Of a DNA stretch of 64,000 nt, positions 26,478 through 35,355 are shown one piece after another. Each line of letters begins with the position of its first letter. The first letter of the stretch is position 1. Below the pieces are notes generated by a model that saw nothing but the letters and a program-made list of their open reading frames with translations, had not been told where the DNA came from and did no database searches. Both the position numbers and the translations under genes were made by a program. Source of the DNA: Microbacterium sp. EYE_78 (GTDB taxonomy: Bacteria; Actinomycetota; Actinomycetes; Actinomycetales; Microbacteriaceae); NCBI RefSeq assembly GCF_023149035.1, contig NZ_JAHXMY010000001.1, positions 744,001 to 808,000 of the forward strand, in the 5' to 3' direction.

Positions 26478-27299
26478 ATGACCAGCACCAACGTCGCGGA
26501 TGCCGGGCCCCTCGCGGGTACCGGCATCCGCATCGACGGTCTCGCGAAGACCTTCCACACCGGACCCGGACGCACCGTCGAAGCCCTCGCCGACACACAC
26601 CTGCACACCGATCAGGGCTCGTTCCTGTCGCTGCTCGGCCCGTCGGGATGCGGCAAGTCCACCATCCTGCGCATCCTCGCCGACCTCGAGCAGCCCACGG
26701 AGGGCGAGGTGCGCGTCGACGGCAAGTCGCCCGCGCAGCTGCGCCGCGACCACGAGCTCGGCATCGCCTTCCAGGACCACGCGCTGCTGCCGTGGCGGAG
26801 CGTCCTCGCCAACATCCGCCTGCCGTTCGAGGTCGCCGGGCGCACACCCGACCGCGACTACATCGACGAACTGATCGGGCTGGTCGGTCTCCGCGGCTTC
26901 GAGAAGGCGAAGCCCGCACAGCTGTCGGGCGGCATGCGGCAGCGGGTGTCGATCGCCCGCGCCCTCAGCCTCAAGCCGTCGGTGCTCCTGCTCGACGAGC
27001 CCTTCGGCGCACTCGACGACATGACGCGGCGAAACCTGAACCTCGAGCTGCTCCGGATCTGGACCGAGAAGCCCGCGACGACGCTCATGGTCACCCACGG
27101 CATCTCCGAGGCGATCTTCCTCTCCGACCGCGTCGCCGTGATGTCGCCCCGACCGGGACGCATCAAGGAAGTCATCGAGGTCGACCTGCCCCGCCCGCGC
27201 CTGCCCGAGATGCAGCGGACGCCCGAGTTCCACGCGCTCGTGGACCGGGCATCCGATCTGCTGTTCTCGGACGACGGTCGCGCGGCAGCCGAGTCATGA
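26478..27299 (+). CDS. ABC transporter ATPase (SsuB/TauB/ThiZ-like)
   Basis: A 273-residue nucleotide-binding subunit. Walker [11 protein letters not shown]-loop [13 protein letters not shown], signature LSGGMRQR, Walker [15 protein letters not shown]-loop THGISEA. The Q-loop LLPW is typical of the nitrate/sulfonate/NMT1 group. ATG 26478 follows the binding-protein stop by 1 nt; its end overlaps the first permease by 4 bp (ATGA), so the operon is translationally coupled. Confidence 0.93.
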   Translation: MTSTNVADAGPLAGTGIRIDGLAKTFHTGPGRTVEALADTHLHTDQGSFLSLLGPSGCGKSTILRILADLEQPTEGEVRVDGKSPAQLRRDHELGIAFQDHALLPWRSVLANIRLPFEVAGRTPDRDYIDELIGLVGLRGFEKAKPAQLSGGMRQRVSIARALSLKPSVLLLDEPFGALDDMTRRNLNLELLRIWTEKPATTLMVTHGISEAIFLSDRVAVMSPRPGRIKEVIEVDLPRPRLPEMQRTPEFHALVDRASDLLFSDDGRAAAES

Positions 27300-28120
27300 C
27301 GAGCGCACCGGCTGCCCGGCGGACGCGCCGCGCGCCGCGCGGGACGGCCGCCGTCCTCGGCGTCGTCGCGCTGCTCGGCGCGTGGTGGCTGTTCTCGGCG
27401 ACCGCCTTCGTGCCCGCCCCGGGCACGACCTTCACGCCGGTGCCCGACCCGTGGACGGTGTTCGCGACGATCGCCTCGGACGGCCTGGCCGCGTACTGGC
27501 CGGTGTTCCAGGTGACGATCTCCGAGGCGCTGATCGGGTTCGCCTGGGGCAACGCGATCGCCCTCCTGCTCGCCTCGGTGGTCCTGCTCGTCCCGAGGGC
27601 CGAAACCGTCGTGACGCAGATCGCCGTCGTCAGCTACTGCCTGCCGGTGGTCGCCGTGGGTGGCATCGCCGTCGTCGTCCTGCCGGCCGCCAAGCGCGCC
27701 GGCGACCTCAGCGCGACGGCGATCTTCCTCGCCGCCCTCGCCGTCTTCTTCACCACGGTCGTCGGCGCCCTCGTCGGGTTCAAGGCGGCCGACCGCGCCT
27801 CGCTCGACGTCGTCCGGGTGTACGGCGGATCGCGCTTCACCCAGCTGCGCAAGGTGCGCCTGATCGCGGCGGCGCCGGCGATCCTCAACGCCCTGCAGAT
27901 CGCGGTGCCGACGGCGTTCCTCGGGGCGATCCTGGGCGAGTACATGGGGGCGATCGACCAAGGCGTCGGCATCACCCTCATCAAGCTGCAGGGCGACCTC
28001 GACTCGCCCCGCGTCTGGGCCGTCTTCCTGCTGACCGCGTTCGTCGCACTGCTCGGCTACGCACTGCTCGGCCTCGTGAGTCGCCTGGTGACCCCCTGGG
28101 TCTCGGGAGTGCGCCGATGA
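27296..28120 (+). CDS. ABC permease 1 of NMT1-type importer
   Basis: A 274-residue permease with an N-terminal basic region ([10 protein letters not shown]), about six helices and an EAA-like loop [21 protein letters not shown], in which the coupling helix residues are recognisable. It starts with a 4-bp overlap on the ATPase and overlaps the second permease by 4 bp. Two different permeases in one importer imply a heterodimeric channel, unlike the homodimeric SsuC/TauC. Confidence 0.88.
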   Translation: MTSAPAARRTRRAPRGTAAVLGVVALLGAWWLFSATAFVPAPGTTFTPVPDPWTVFATIASDGLAAYWPVFQVTISEALIGFAWGNAIALLLASVVLLVPRAETVVTQIAVVSYCLPVVAVGGIAVVVLPAAKRAGDLSATAIFLAALAVFFTTVVGALVGFKAADRASLDVVRVYGGSRFTQLRKVRLIAAAPAILNALQIAVPTAFLGAILGEYMGAIDQGVGITLIKLQGDLDSPRVWAVFLLTAFVALLGYALLGLVSRLVTPWVSGVRR

Positions 28121-28917
28121 AGGGCGCCGGCCGCGCGCTCGGCCGCTCGAGCGCACACGCTGTACTGACCCTCGCCATCGTGGTCGCCGCGTGGTGGGCG
28201 GTGGTGTCCTTCACCGGCATCTCGCCCTACGTCGCCAAGGGACCGGTGGACGTGTGGGAGTTCCTGTTCACGGACGAGGATGCCGCGGCCCACCGGGACG
28301 CCCTCGCCCCGCTCGTGCGCCAGACCCTCGGCGACGCCGCGCTCGGATTCGTGACCGGGATGGCGGCCGCCCTCGTGCTCGCGATCGTCTTCTCTCTCTC
28401 GCGCGCGGTCGAAGCCGGCGTCATGCCACTCGCACTGCTGCTGCGCAGCGTCCCGCTCGTCGCGATCGCCCCCGTCATCATCCTCATCACGGGGCGCGGC
28501 ACCGCGGCATCCGTCGCCGTCATCGGCAGCATCGTCGTCCTGTTCCCCGCCCTCGCGTCGATCCTCTTCGGCCTCTCCCGAGCGTCCCCGCAGAGCCTCG
28601 ACCTGGTGCGCGTCTACGGCGGCGGACGCTGGACGCAGTTGCGCAAGGTCGACGTGCCGGGCGCGCTGCCCTCGCTGTTCGCCGCGGCGCGCGTGTCCGT
28701 CCCGGGGGCCGTGACCGGCGCCCTGCTGGCCGAATGGCTGTCGACGGGCACGGGGATCGGCGGCATGATCCAGAAGTTCACCGCGCAGGCGCGCTTCGAC
28801 GACCTGTGGGCGTCGGTCGCGATCATCACCCTCGTGACGCTCGTCCTCTACAACCTGGTGCAGATCGTCGAGAACGTCGTCCTCGCCCGCATGGGTATGA
28901 CGACGACCGTCGACTGA
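28117..28917 (+). CDS. ABC permease 2 of NMT1-type importer
   Basis: A 266-residue permease homologous to permease 1: both carry the loop D-VRVYGG-R-TQLRKV (here DLVRVYGGGRWTQLRKVDV). It has six helices, with MPLALLLRSVPLVAIAPVIIL in the core. The ATG at 28117 overlaps the previous stop. The heteromeric permease pair resembles riboflavin/pyrimidine-type RibXY arrangements more than sulfonate systems (inference). The operon seems to end here; the next gene has its own promoter. Confidence 0.88.
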   Translation: MKGAGRALGRSSAHAVLTLAIVVAAWWAVVSFTGISPYVAKGPVDVWEFLFTDEDAAAHRDALAPLVRQTLGDAALGFVTGMAAALVLAIVFSLSRAVEAGVMPLALLLRSVPLVAIAPVIILITGRGTAASVAVIGSIVVLFPALASILFGLSRASPQSLDLVRVYGGGRWTQLRKVDVPGALPSLFAAARVSVPGAVTGALLAEWLSTGTGIGGMIQKFTAQARFDDLWASVAIITLVTLVLYNLVQIVENVVLARMGMTTTVD

Positions 28918-28937
28918 CCCGCCGGTAGCCTCGGAGC

Positions 28938-29852
28938 ATGGCTTCGATCAGCGTCAGCGTCCCGTCCGAGAAGCTCGCCGAGAACCTCGCCGACACCGGC
29001 GCCGAGGTGGTGGTGTGGAAGATGGACGGCCCGCCGCCGCGACAGGTGATCGACATCGTCGTTCCCCCGTACATGTCGGCGGGTGAGGGTCTTCCCCTCC
29101 TCGCCGATGTGCGCACCCGACTCGTGCAGGGTCAGTCGATCGGCTACGAGGGCACCGAGGAGAAGCTGCCCGCGGGGGTCGTCTTCGCGAACGCATCCAC
29201 CGTCCACGAGACGTCGACGGCCGAGCTCGCCCTCGCGCTCACCCTCGCCGCACAGCGCGAGTTCGTCCGCTTCGTCCGGGCGCAGACAGAGGGCGAGTGG
29301 TCGCCGGTGCGAGCCGACAGCCTCGCAGACCGGCGGGTCCTGGTGCTCGGCTACGGCGGCGTCGGCAAGGCGATCGCCGCGCGGCTCGCCCCGTTCGAGG
29401 TCGAGATCATCCCCGTCGCCTCGACGGCGCGGGACGAGGACGGCGTCCACGTGCACGCGGTCGGCGAGCTCGAGGACCTCCTCCCCACGGCCGAGATCGT
29501 CATCACGTCGCTGCCGGGCGGCGAATCGACCCGCCACATCATCGACGACGCCTTCCTCGCGTCGCTCCCCGACGGGGCCCTCGTGGTCAACGTCGGCCGC
29601 GGCTCACTCGTCGACACCGACGCGCTGGTCGACCACGTCCGGCGCGGCCGCATCCGTGCCGCGCTCGACGTGACCGAACCCGAGCCGCTCCCGGCGGACC
29701 ACCCGCTGTGGACGCTCGACGGCGTGCTCATCGCACCGCACGTCGGGGGCGCGACCTCGGCGATGTTCCCGCGGGTGGAGCGCCTCATCCGGCGTCAGAT
29801 AGAGCACCTGCAGCGCGGTGAGGAGCCGGAGAACGTCGTCATCCGCACCTGA
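28938..29852 (+). CDS. D-2-hydroxyacid dehydrogenase
   Basis: A 304-residue NAD(P)-dependent dehydrogenase. Rossmann motif VLVLGYGGVGKAIAARL (about 138-155), NVGRGSLVDTDAL with the catalytic-region Arg before it lacking an obvious R-x-G variant, and the terminal His in LIAPHVGG with Glu in TEPEPLP. Family substrates are D-lactate, glyoxylate or phosphoglycerate; here unknown. ATG 28938 lies 6 nt after TAGCCT (28926-28931), so it is expressed separately from the ABC operon 20 bp upstream. Confidence 0.88.
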   Translation: MASISVSVPSEKLAENLADTGAEVVVWKMDGPPPRQVIDIVVPPYMSAGEGLPLLADVRTRLVQGQSIGYEGTEEKLPAGVVFANASTVHETSTAELALALTLAAQREFVRFVRAQTEGEWSPVRADSLADRRVLVLGYGGVGKAIAARLAPFEVEIIPVASTARDEDGVHVHAVGELEDLLPTAEIVITSLPGGESTRHIIDDAFLASLPDGALVVNVGRGSLVDTDALVDHVRRGRIRAALDVTEPEPLPADHPLWTLDGVLIAPHVGGATSAMFPRVERLIRRQIEHLQRGEEPENVVIRT

Positions 29853-29885
29853 GGCCGCCGGTCGCGCGTCGACCGCGAAGGCCGG

Positions 29886-30404
29886 TCAGACCTCGAACAC
29901 GCTGTGCACGGGGCCGCAGACCGCGCGCCCGCCGAGCCCGGACAGCTCCATGAGCACCGAGGTGCCGGCGAGCGCATAGCCGAGCGACTCGAGCAGCTGC
30001 TGCCCCGCCCGCAGGGTCCCGCCCGTCGCGAGCACGTCGTCGACCAGCAGCACGCGCGCGCCGTCGACGAGGTCGCCCGACATCTCGATCGTCGCGCTGC
30101 CGTATTCGAGGTCGTAGCTGACCGATCCCGCCGGTCGAGGCAGCTTGCCCGCCTTGCGGATCGGCGCCAGTCCTGTCCCCGAGGCGATGGCGATGGCGCC
30201 GGCGAGCAGGAATCCGCGCGCCTCGACACCGGCGACCACGTCGAACGTGCCGACGAACGGCTCGGCCATCGCCATCGCGATGGTGCGCAGACCCGCGGCA
30301 TCCGCCAGCAACGGCGAGACGTCACGGAAGAGGATGCCGGGCTCGGGGAAGTCGGGAATAGTCGCGATGAGCGCTTCGGCTCGGGCGAGTGCGTCGGGAT
30401 TCAC
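29886..30404 (-). CDS. apt: Adenine phosphoribosyltransferase
   Basis: A 172-residue salvage enzyme: adenine plus PRPP to AMP. Seen: IPDFPEPGILFRDVSPLLAD, GVEARGFLLAGAIA and the PRPP-binding loop VLLVDDVLATGGT, all standard for Apt. GTG 30404 is 7 nt after TACCCT (30417 to 30412), again leaderless. It faces the hydroxyacid dehydrogenase convergently, with a short CGGTCG/CGACCG inverted repeat between them, and is divergent from the alpha-glucosidase. Confidence 0.95.
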   Translation of the reverse strand: MNPDALARAEALIATIPDFPEPGILFRDVSPLLADAAGLRTIAMAMAEPFVGTFDVVAGVEARGFLLAGAIAIASGTGLAPIRKAGKLPRPAGSVSYDLEYGSATIEMSGDLVDGARVLLVDDVLATGGTLRAGQQLLESLGYALAGTSVLMELSGLGGRAVCGPVHSVFEV

Positions 30405-30587
30405 TGGGTCGAGGGTAGTCGACCCGGCTGATGGCGCCCGGGGTGCACGGCGGCGCAGCGCCGACTCCTCGAAGAACGCGCGCGGCCCGGTCCGGGGCAG
30501 CTCCGACGAGCCCCCCGCGCGCACATCTGAGGAGTTGCTGCAGTCGAGGCCACCGGACGTCGCCGCCCGCGCCCGGCCGCCGGGTGC

Positions 30588-30607
30588 GCAAGCGCTTGCA
30601 CTACACT
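30588..30607 (+). promoter_or_regulatory. LacI-type operator and -10 of alpha-glucosidase operon
   Basis: A perfect 12-bp palindrome GCAAGCGCTTGC (30588-30599) centred on the CG typical of LacI/MalR-family operators, directly followed by TACACT (30602-30607) as -10. The ATG of the alpha-glucosidase lies 7 nt further on, so the message is probably leaderless and the operator sits in the -35/-10 spacer. The cognate regulator is most likely the LacI protein encoded just downstream at 32290. Confidence 0.8.
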
Positions 30608-30614
30608 GGCGCGC

Positions 30615-32288
30615 ATGACTTCCCCCTCCCTCGCGACCACCGCGTCGACCCTGGCTGAGATCGGCGAGAGCCGTCCGGGCGCCGAGTGGTGGCGCACCGC
30701 AGTGATCTACCAGATCTACCCCCGCTCCTTCTCCGACGCGTCGGGCGACGGCATCGGCGACCTCCCCGGCATCACCTCGCGCCTCGACGACCTCGCCTCG
30801 CTCGGCATCGACGCGGTCTGGCTGAGCCCGTTCTTCACCTCGCCGCAGAAGGACGCCGGCTACGACGTCGCCGACTACCGCGACGTCGACCCGCTGTTCG
30901 GCACGCTCGGCGACTTCGACGACATGCTCGAGGCGGCGCACGCCCGCGGCATCCGCGTCATCATCGACCTCGTCCCGAATCACTCCTCCGACCAGCACGT
31001 GTGGTTCCAGCAGGCTCTCGCCGCCGGGCCCGGCAGCCCCGAGCGCGCGCGCTACATGTTCCGCGACGGCCAGGGCGAGCACGGTGAGCTGCCCCCCAAC
31101 AACTGGGAGTCCGTCTTCGGCGGCCCGGCCTGGACCCGCATCCCAGACGGTCAGTGGTACCTCCACCTGTTCGACAGCACGCAGCCCGACTTCGACTGGA
31201 CCAACCGAGAGGTCCGCGCCGAGTTCGAGGCGACCCTCCGCTTCTGGCTCGACCGCGGTGTCGACGGCTTCCGCGTCGACGTGGCGCACGGCCTCATCAA
31301 GGCCGACGGCCTGCCCGACTACACCCCGCCGGCCGAGGCCGACTCGATGGGCGGCGCGGAGCCGGTCCCGTATTGGGGTCAGGACGGCGTCCACGAGGTC
31401 TGGCGCGAATGGCACCGTGTGCTCGCGGAGTACGACGGGGACCGCGCGCTGTGCGCCGAGGCGTGGCTGCCCACGGTCGACGAGACCGCCAAGTGGGTCC
31501 GCTCCGACGAGATGCACCAGGCCTTCAACTTCCCCTACGCGATGAGCGAATGGGATGCCGCGCAGCTGCGCGAGGTCATCAGCGAGTCGCTGCGCGCCTT
31601 CCCGGCGGTGGGCGCCCCCGCGACCTGGGTGCTCTCCAACCACGACGTGATCCGCCACGCGACCCGCCTCGCGATGCCCGGCCACCCGCAGGGCCACGGC
31701 GTGGGACCGACGACGCCCGGCAAGCCCGACCCCGCCGCGGGCCTTCGTCGCGCTCGTGCGGCGACCGCGCTCATGCTCGCCCTCCCCGGCTCGTCCTACC
31801 TGTACCAGGGCGAGGAGCTCGGCCTCCCCGAAGCCATGGAGCTGCCCGACGACGTCCGCGAGGACCCGACCTGGTTCCGCACCGAGGGCGAGCGCTACGG
31901 ACGTGACGGATGCCGCGTGCCGCTGCCCTGGACCGCCGATCAGGGCGCGTTCGGCTTCAGCCCGACGGGCGAGAGCTGGCTGCCGCAGCCCGCCGAGTGG
32001 ACCGCGCTCGCGCGCGACGTCCAGGAGGACCAGCCGGACTCGACGCTGTGGCTTTACCGCACGCTGCTCGCGACGCGCCGTCTGCACGACCTCGGCTCGG
32101 GTCGGATCGAGTGGCTCGAGGGCCACGGTGACGACGTCATCGCGTTCCGCAACGGCGACATCACGGTGATCGCGAACGCCGGCACGACCCCCGTGGCCCT
32201 GCCGAAGGGGATGCTGCTGGTCGAGAGCGACGCGTTCGAGGGCTCCGAGCTCCCCGCCGACACCACGGTGTGGATCGCCGCCGACTGA
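30615..32288 (+). CDS. Alpha-glucosidase, GH13 family
   Basis: A 557-residue GH13 (GH13_23/30-like) enzyme: AVIYQIYPRSFSDASGDGIGD at the start of the barrel, IDLVPNHSSDQH (region I), GFRVDVAHG with nucleophile Asp222 (region II), CAEAW with acid/base Glu282 (region III), and LSNHD with Asp344 (region IV). No signal peptide, so it acts on imported maltose, sucrose isomers or isomaltose-type sugars in the cytoplasm. It forms a two-gene operon with the LacI regulator, one base apart. Confidence 0.93.
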   Translation: MTSPSLATTASTLAEIGESRPGAEWWRTAVIYQIYPRSFSDASGDGIGDLPGITSRLDDLASLGIDAVWLSPFFTSPQKDAGYDVADYRDVDPLFGTLGDFDDMLEAAHARGIRVIIDLVPNHSSDQHVWFQQALAAGPGSPERARYMFRDGQGEHGELPPNNWESVFGGPAWTRIPDGQWYLHLFDSTQPDFDWTNREVRAEFEATLRFWLDRGVDGFRVDVAHGLIKADGLPDYTPPAEADSMGGAEPVPYWGQDGVHEVWREWHRVLAEYDGDRALCAEAWLPTVDETAKWVRSDEMHQAFNFPYAMSEWDAAQLREVISESLRAFPAVGAPATWVLSNHDVIRHATRLAMPGHPQGHGVGPTTPGKPDPAAGLRRARAATALMLALPGSSYLYQGEELGLPEAMELPDDVREDPTWFRTEGERYGRDGCRVPLPWTADQGAFGFSPTGESWLPQPAEWTALARDVQEDQPDSTLWLYRTLLATRRLHDLGSGRIEWLEGHGDDVIAFRNGDITVIANAGTTPVALPKGMLLVESDAFEGSELPADTTVWIAAD

Positions 32289-32289
32289 C

Positions 32290-33315
32290 GTGACCGGCAT
32301 CGACGACGTCGCCCGCGCCGCAGGCGTCTCGGCGGCGACCGTCTCTCGCGCGCTCAGCGGGCGCGGGCGCATCTCGGATGCGACCCGCGCCCGCGTGCGC
32401 GCCGCCGCGGCCGACCTCGGCTACGTGGTCTCGGCCGCGGCATCCGCGCTCGCAACCGGGCGCGCCGCGAACATCGGCGTCGTCGTGCCGCTGCTGGACC
32501 GCTGGTTCTTCGCGAACGTCCTCGACGGCATCGCCGGGCGACTCGCCCCTCGCGGCTACGACATGACGCTGTACAGCATGACCGCCGATCCGTCGCAGCG
32601 GTCAGACGTGCTGGACGTGTCGCTGCGCCGCGGCCGCGTCGACGCGCTCATCGTCCTCTCGCTCGAACTGGACGAGGACGAGGTCGATCGGCTCCTCGGA
32701 CTGCACCTGCCCGTCGTGGGTCTCGGCTCGGCGAGCGCACGGCTGCCGGCGCTGCGCGTCGACGAACGGGCCCTCGCCCGCGCCGCGACGCAGCACCTGT
32801 TGGACCTCGGTCACGGTCGCATCGCGCACATCGGCACCAGCCGCCCCGGTGAGCCGGGGCTGGACATCCCGTCGCTGCGCCGGCAGGGCTTCGCCGAGGC
32901 GATGGCGGATGCCGGCCGCACCGCCCCCTTCGCAATGGCCGACTTCACGATCGAGGGCGGACATCGCGCGGCCGCCGCGCTGCTGGATGCCCCGGACCGA
33001 CCGACCGCCGTGTTCGCGGCATCCGACGAGATCGCCTTCGGCGTGCTGTTCGCGGCCCGCGAGCGAGGGCTCGACGTGCCGCGCGACCTGTCGGTGATCG
33101 GCGTGGACGGCCATGAGATGGGCGGGTTCTTCGGCCTCACCACGATCGCGCAGTTCCCGCACGAGCAGGGCGAACGAGCGGCGGATGCCGTGCTCGCGCT
33201 GCTGGACGGGGAGGATGCCACCGGGGAGCTGCCGTTCCGCCTCATCGAGCGGACCTCGACCGGGCCGCCGCCGCATGGAGAAACCGCAGAGGTTGCGGGG
33301 CGTCACGCCCCGTAG
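32290..33315 (+). CDS. LacI-family regulator of the alpha-glucosidase operon
   Basis: A 341-residue repressor. HTH at residues 3-28 (GIDDVARAAGVSAATVSRAL), hinge around LGYVVSAAASALATGRA, then sugar-binding fold (NIGVVVPLLDRWFFANVLDG, HLLDLGHGRIAHIG, VFAASDEIAFGVLFAA, VIGVDGHEMGGFFGLTTI). GTG 32290 follows the alpha-glucosidase stop by 1 nt, so translation is coupled and it likely controls the operator at 30588. A CGGGGCG/CGCCCCG hairpin (33296-33312) lies in its last codons. Confidence 0.9.
   Translation: MTGIDDVARAAGVSAATVSRALSGRGRISDATRARVRAAAADLGYVVSAAASALATGRAANIGVVVPLLDRWFFANVLDGIAGRLAPRGYDMTLYSMTADPSQRSDVLDVSLRRGRVDALIVLSLELDEDEVDRLLGLHLPVVGLGSASARLPALRVDERALARAATQHLLDLGHGRIAHIGTSRPGEPGLDIPSLRRQGFAEAMADAGRTAPFAMADFTIEGGHRAAAALLDAPDRPTAVFAASDEIAFGVLFAARERGLDVPRDLSVIGVDGHEMGGFFGLTTIAQFPHEQGERAADAVLALLDGEDATGELPFRLIERTSTGPPPHGETAEVAGRHAP
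33296..33312 (+). terminator. Hairpin at the end of the lacI-type gene
   Basis: Perfect 7-bp stem CGGGGCG/CGCCCCG with a TCA loop, ending at the TAG stop codon. No U-run follows. The TAG itself begins the TAGGCT -10 hexamer (33313-33318) of the next gene, so terminator, stop codon and promoter are packed into about 25 bp. Confidence 0.45.
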
Positions 33316-33325
33316 GCTCGAAGAC

Positions 33326-34540
33326 ATGCCTCTCGACCTCGACGCGATCTACACCGACCTGCACCGGCACCCGGAACTGTCATTCCAGGAGACCCGGACC
33401 GCCGGTGTCATCACGCGCGAGCTCGCGGCGATCGGACTCGAGTACGAGGAGGGCGTCGGGCGCACCGGTGTCGTCACGGCGATCCGCAACGGCGAGGGAC
33501 CGGTCGTCTGGCTGCGCGCCGACATGGACGGCCTCCCCGTGGAGGAACTGACAGGTCTGCCCTACGCGAGCACCGCCCGCGGGGTCGACCCGGCGGGCAC
33601 CGACGTGCCGGTCATGCACGCATGCGGGCACGACATGCACGTCACCGCCCTGCTGGGCGCACTCGAGAAGCTCCAGGCATCCCGCGAGGAGTGGTCCGGC
33701 ACCGTCGTGGCCGTCTTCCAACCGGCCGAGGAGTACGGGGCGGGCGCGCAGGCGATGATCGCCGACGGCGTCTTCGACCGCTACCCGAAGCCCGACATCG
33801 TCCTGGGTCAGCACCTCACCCCGCTGCCGGCCGGCACGATCGGTGTGCGACCCGGCACCCAGATGGCGGCATCCGACGGGCTGACCGTGAAGCTCCTCGG
33901 CCGCGGCGGACACGGATCACGACCCCACGCGACGATCGACCCGGTCGTCATGGCCGCCGCGACCGTCATGCGACTGCAGACGGTCGTCTCGCGCGAGGTC
34001 GACCCGCGCGAGATGGCGGTCGTCACCGTCGGGTCGATCCACGCCGGACTGAAGAACAACATCATCCCCGCCGAGGCGACCCTCGAGCTGAGCCTGCGGT
34101 ACCCCGACGACGACGCCCGCGCCGACATCCTCGCCCGCGTGGAGCGCATCGTGCGGGCGGAGGCCGCGGCCTCCGGAGCGGAGCAGGGACCCGTCATCTC
34201 GACCCAGCACAGCCTGCCGCCGACCATCAACGACCCCGCCTCGACGGCGCGCCTGACGGCCGCGCTCGACGCGGCCTTCGGGCAGGGCACCGTCATCGAC
34301 CCCGGCATGTTCACCGGAAGCGAGGACGTCTCGTGGTTCGCTCGCGAAGCCGGCGTCCCGCTCGTCTACTGGTTCTGGGGCGGTGTCGAGCCGCAGCGCT
34401 TCGCGGACGCGGTCGCCGCGGGCACGGTGTCGAAGGACATCCCGACGAACCACTCCCCCTACTTCGCCCCGATCCTGCACCCGACCATCGAGCGCGGCGT
34501 CGATGCGCTGACCGTCGCCGCAAGGGAGTTCCTCGCGTGA
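33326..34540 (+). CDS. M20-family amidohydrolase (hippurate hydrolase-like)
   Basis: A 404-residue metal-dependent amidohydrolase. It begins with the M20D pattern LHRHPELSFQETRTA, has the metal ligands in MHACGHDMHV (the Cys and His pair) and QPAEEYG, and a dimerisation/lid domain with GRGGHGSRPHATIDPV. The family cleaves N-acyl amino acids, hippurate or IAA conjugates. ATG 33326 is 7 nt after TAGGCT. Overlaps the next gene by 4 bp (GTGA). Confidence 0.92.
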   Translation: MPLDLDAIYTDLHRHPELSFQETRTAGVITRELAAIGLEYEEGVGRTGVVTAIRNGEGPVVWLRADMDGLPVEELTGLPYASTARGVDPAGTDVPVMHACGHDMHVTALLGALEKLQASREEWSGTVVAVFQPAEEYGAGAQAMIADGVFDRYPKPDIVLGQHLTPLPAGTIGVRPGTQMAASDGLTVKLLGRGGHGSRPHATIDPVVMAAATVMRLQTVVSREVDPREMAVVTVGSIHAGLKNNIIPAEATLELSLRYPDDDARADILARVERIVRAEAAASGAEQGPVISTQHSLPPTINDPASTARLTAALDAAFGQGTVIDPGMFTGSEDVSWFAREAGVPLVYWFWGGVEPQRFADAVAAGTVSKDIPTNHSPYFAPILHPTIERGVDALTVAAREFLA

Positions 34541-35355
34541 GCAACAACGACGACTGGCTGCCGTTCGCCCCGCTCGACCCGCAGGAGCACGTCGAGCCCG
34601 AGAAGAAGCCCCGCAATCCGAACCGGACCCCGATGATCCTCGGGGCCGTCGCGGGGGTGATGCTCATCGCCGCCATCGTGGTGGTGAGCGTCTACCTCCT
34701 GCGCGTCACCGCCCCGACGACCGCCGGCCCCGCGGCATCCGAGTCGGCCGAGGCGGACCCCGCGCCCCAGCCGTCGACCCCGCAGCAGCAGCCGCAGCCG
34801 AGCGCGACGCCGACCGAGGAAGCGCCCTCGACGGCCATCGCGCTGAACGGGAGCGGGTTCACGCTCACGACGGCCGACGGCGAGTTCACGCACCGGTGGG
34901 CCGACGACCCGGCGCCCGCGATCGAGGCGCTCACCGAGGCCTTCGGCACGGCGCCGGAGGAGGACTTCGTCAACGGCGACGCTGAGAACTGGGCCTACGA
35001 CATCTACGTGTGGAAGGGCTTCCGCTTCTACGACGTGTTCCTCGGCGACGGCGGCCGCTCGCGCAGTGAGGTGCCGGCGCCGACGTACGTCGCGGTGACC
35101 GCCGGTCTCCCCGCGGACGTCCGGGTCACGAACGAGTTCGGCATCACGGTGGGGCAGAGCCTCGACGACGCCCGCGCGAAGAACCCGGTGGACGAGGTCG
35201 CGCTCACGAACGGCCGGGTCCGGCTCGCTTTCGGGGACGGCCGCGGGACGTTCTACAACGACGGCAACCGGGTGTTCAGCGCCTTCGTCGAGTCGGACGA
35301 ATCTGCCCAAGAGGTGGCCTCGGTCACGTACGTCTTCCGCGCCCGCGGTCAGTGA
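34537..35355 (+). CDS. Membrane-anchored protein, paralogue of the 38.57-kb gene
   Basis: A 272-residue protein. A cytoplasmic N-terminus (about 1-32), one helix (MILGAVAGVMLIAAIVVVSV), a Pro/Gln/Ala-rich linker and an outside domain of about 175 residues starting GSGFTLTTADGEFTHRWADD. The outside domain matches that of the protein at 38574-39326: GF-L/I-x-x-x-DG, acidic W-containing segment, YVWKGFRFYDV against YNWDGFALRDM, and EFGITVGQSLDDARA against EFGLAVGLSVDDVRA. Function unknown. Last gene after the amidohydrolase; its end overlaps the convergent VanZ gene by 7 bp. Confidence 0.8.
   Translation: MSNNDDWLPFAPLDPQEHVEPEKKPRNPNRTPMILGAVAGVMLIAAIVVVSVYLLRVTAPTTAGPAASESAEADPAPQPSTPQQQPQPSATPTEEAPSTAIALNGSGFTLTTADGEFTHRWADDPAPAIEALTEAFGTAPEEDFVNGDAENWAYDIYVWKGFRFYDVFLGDGGRSRSEVPAPTYVAVTAGLPADVRVTNEFGITVGQSLDDARAKNPVDEVALTNGRVRLAFGDGRGTFYNDGNRVFSAFVESDESAQEVASVTYVFRARGQ

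Noticed and set aside
35349..35355. Overlap of convergent genes as a sign of frameshift
   Set aside because: Both proteins end naturally with full-length domains; 7-13 bp convergent overlaps recur in this compact genome.
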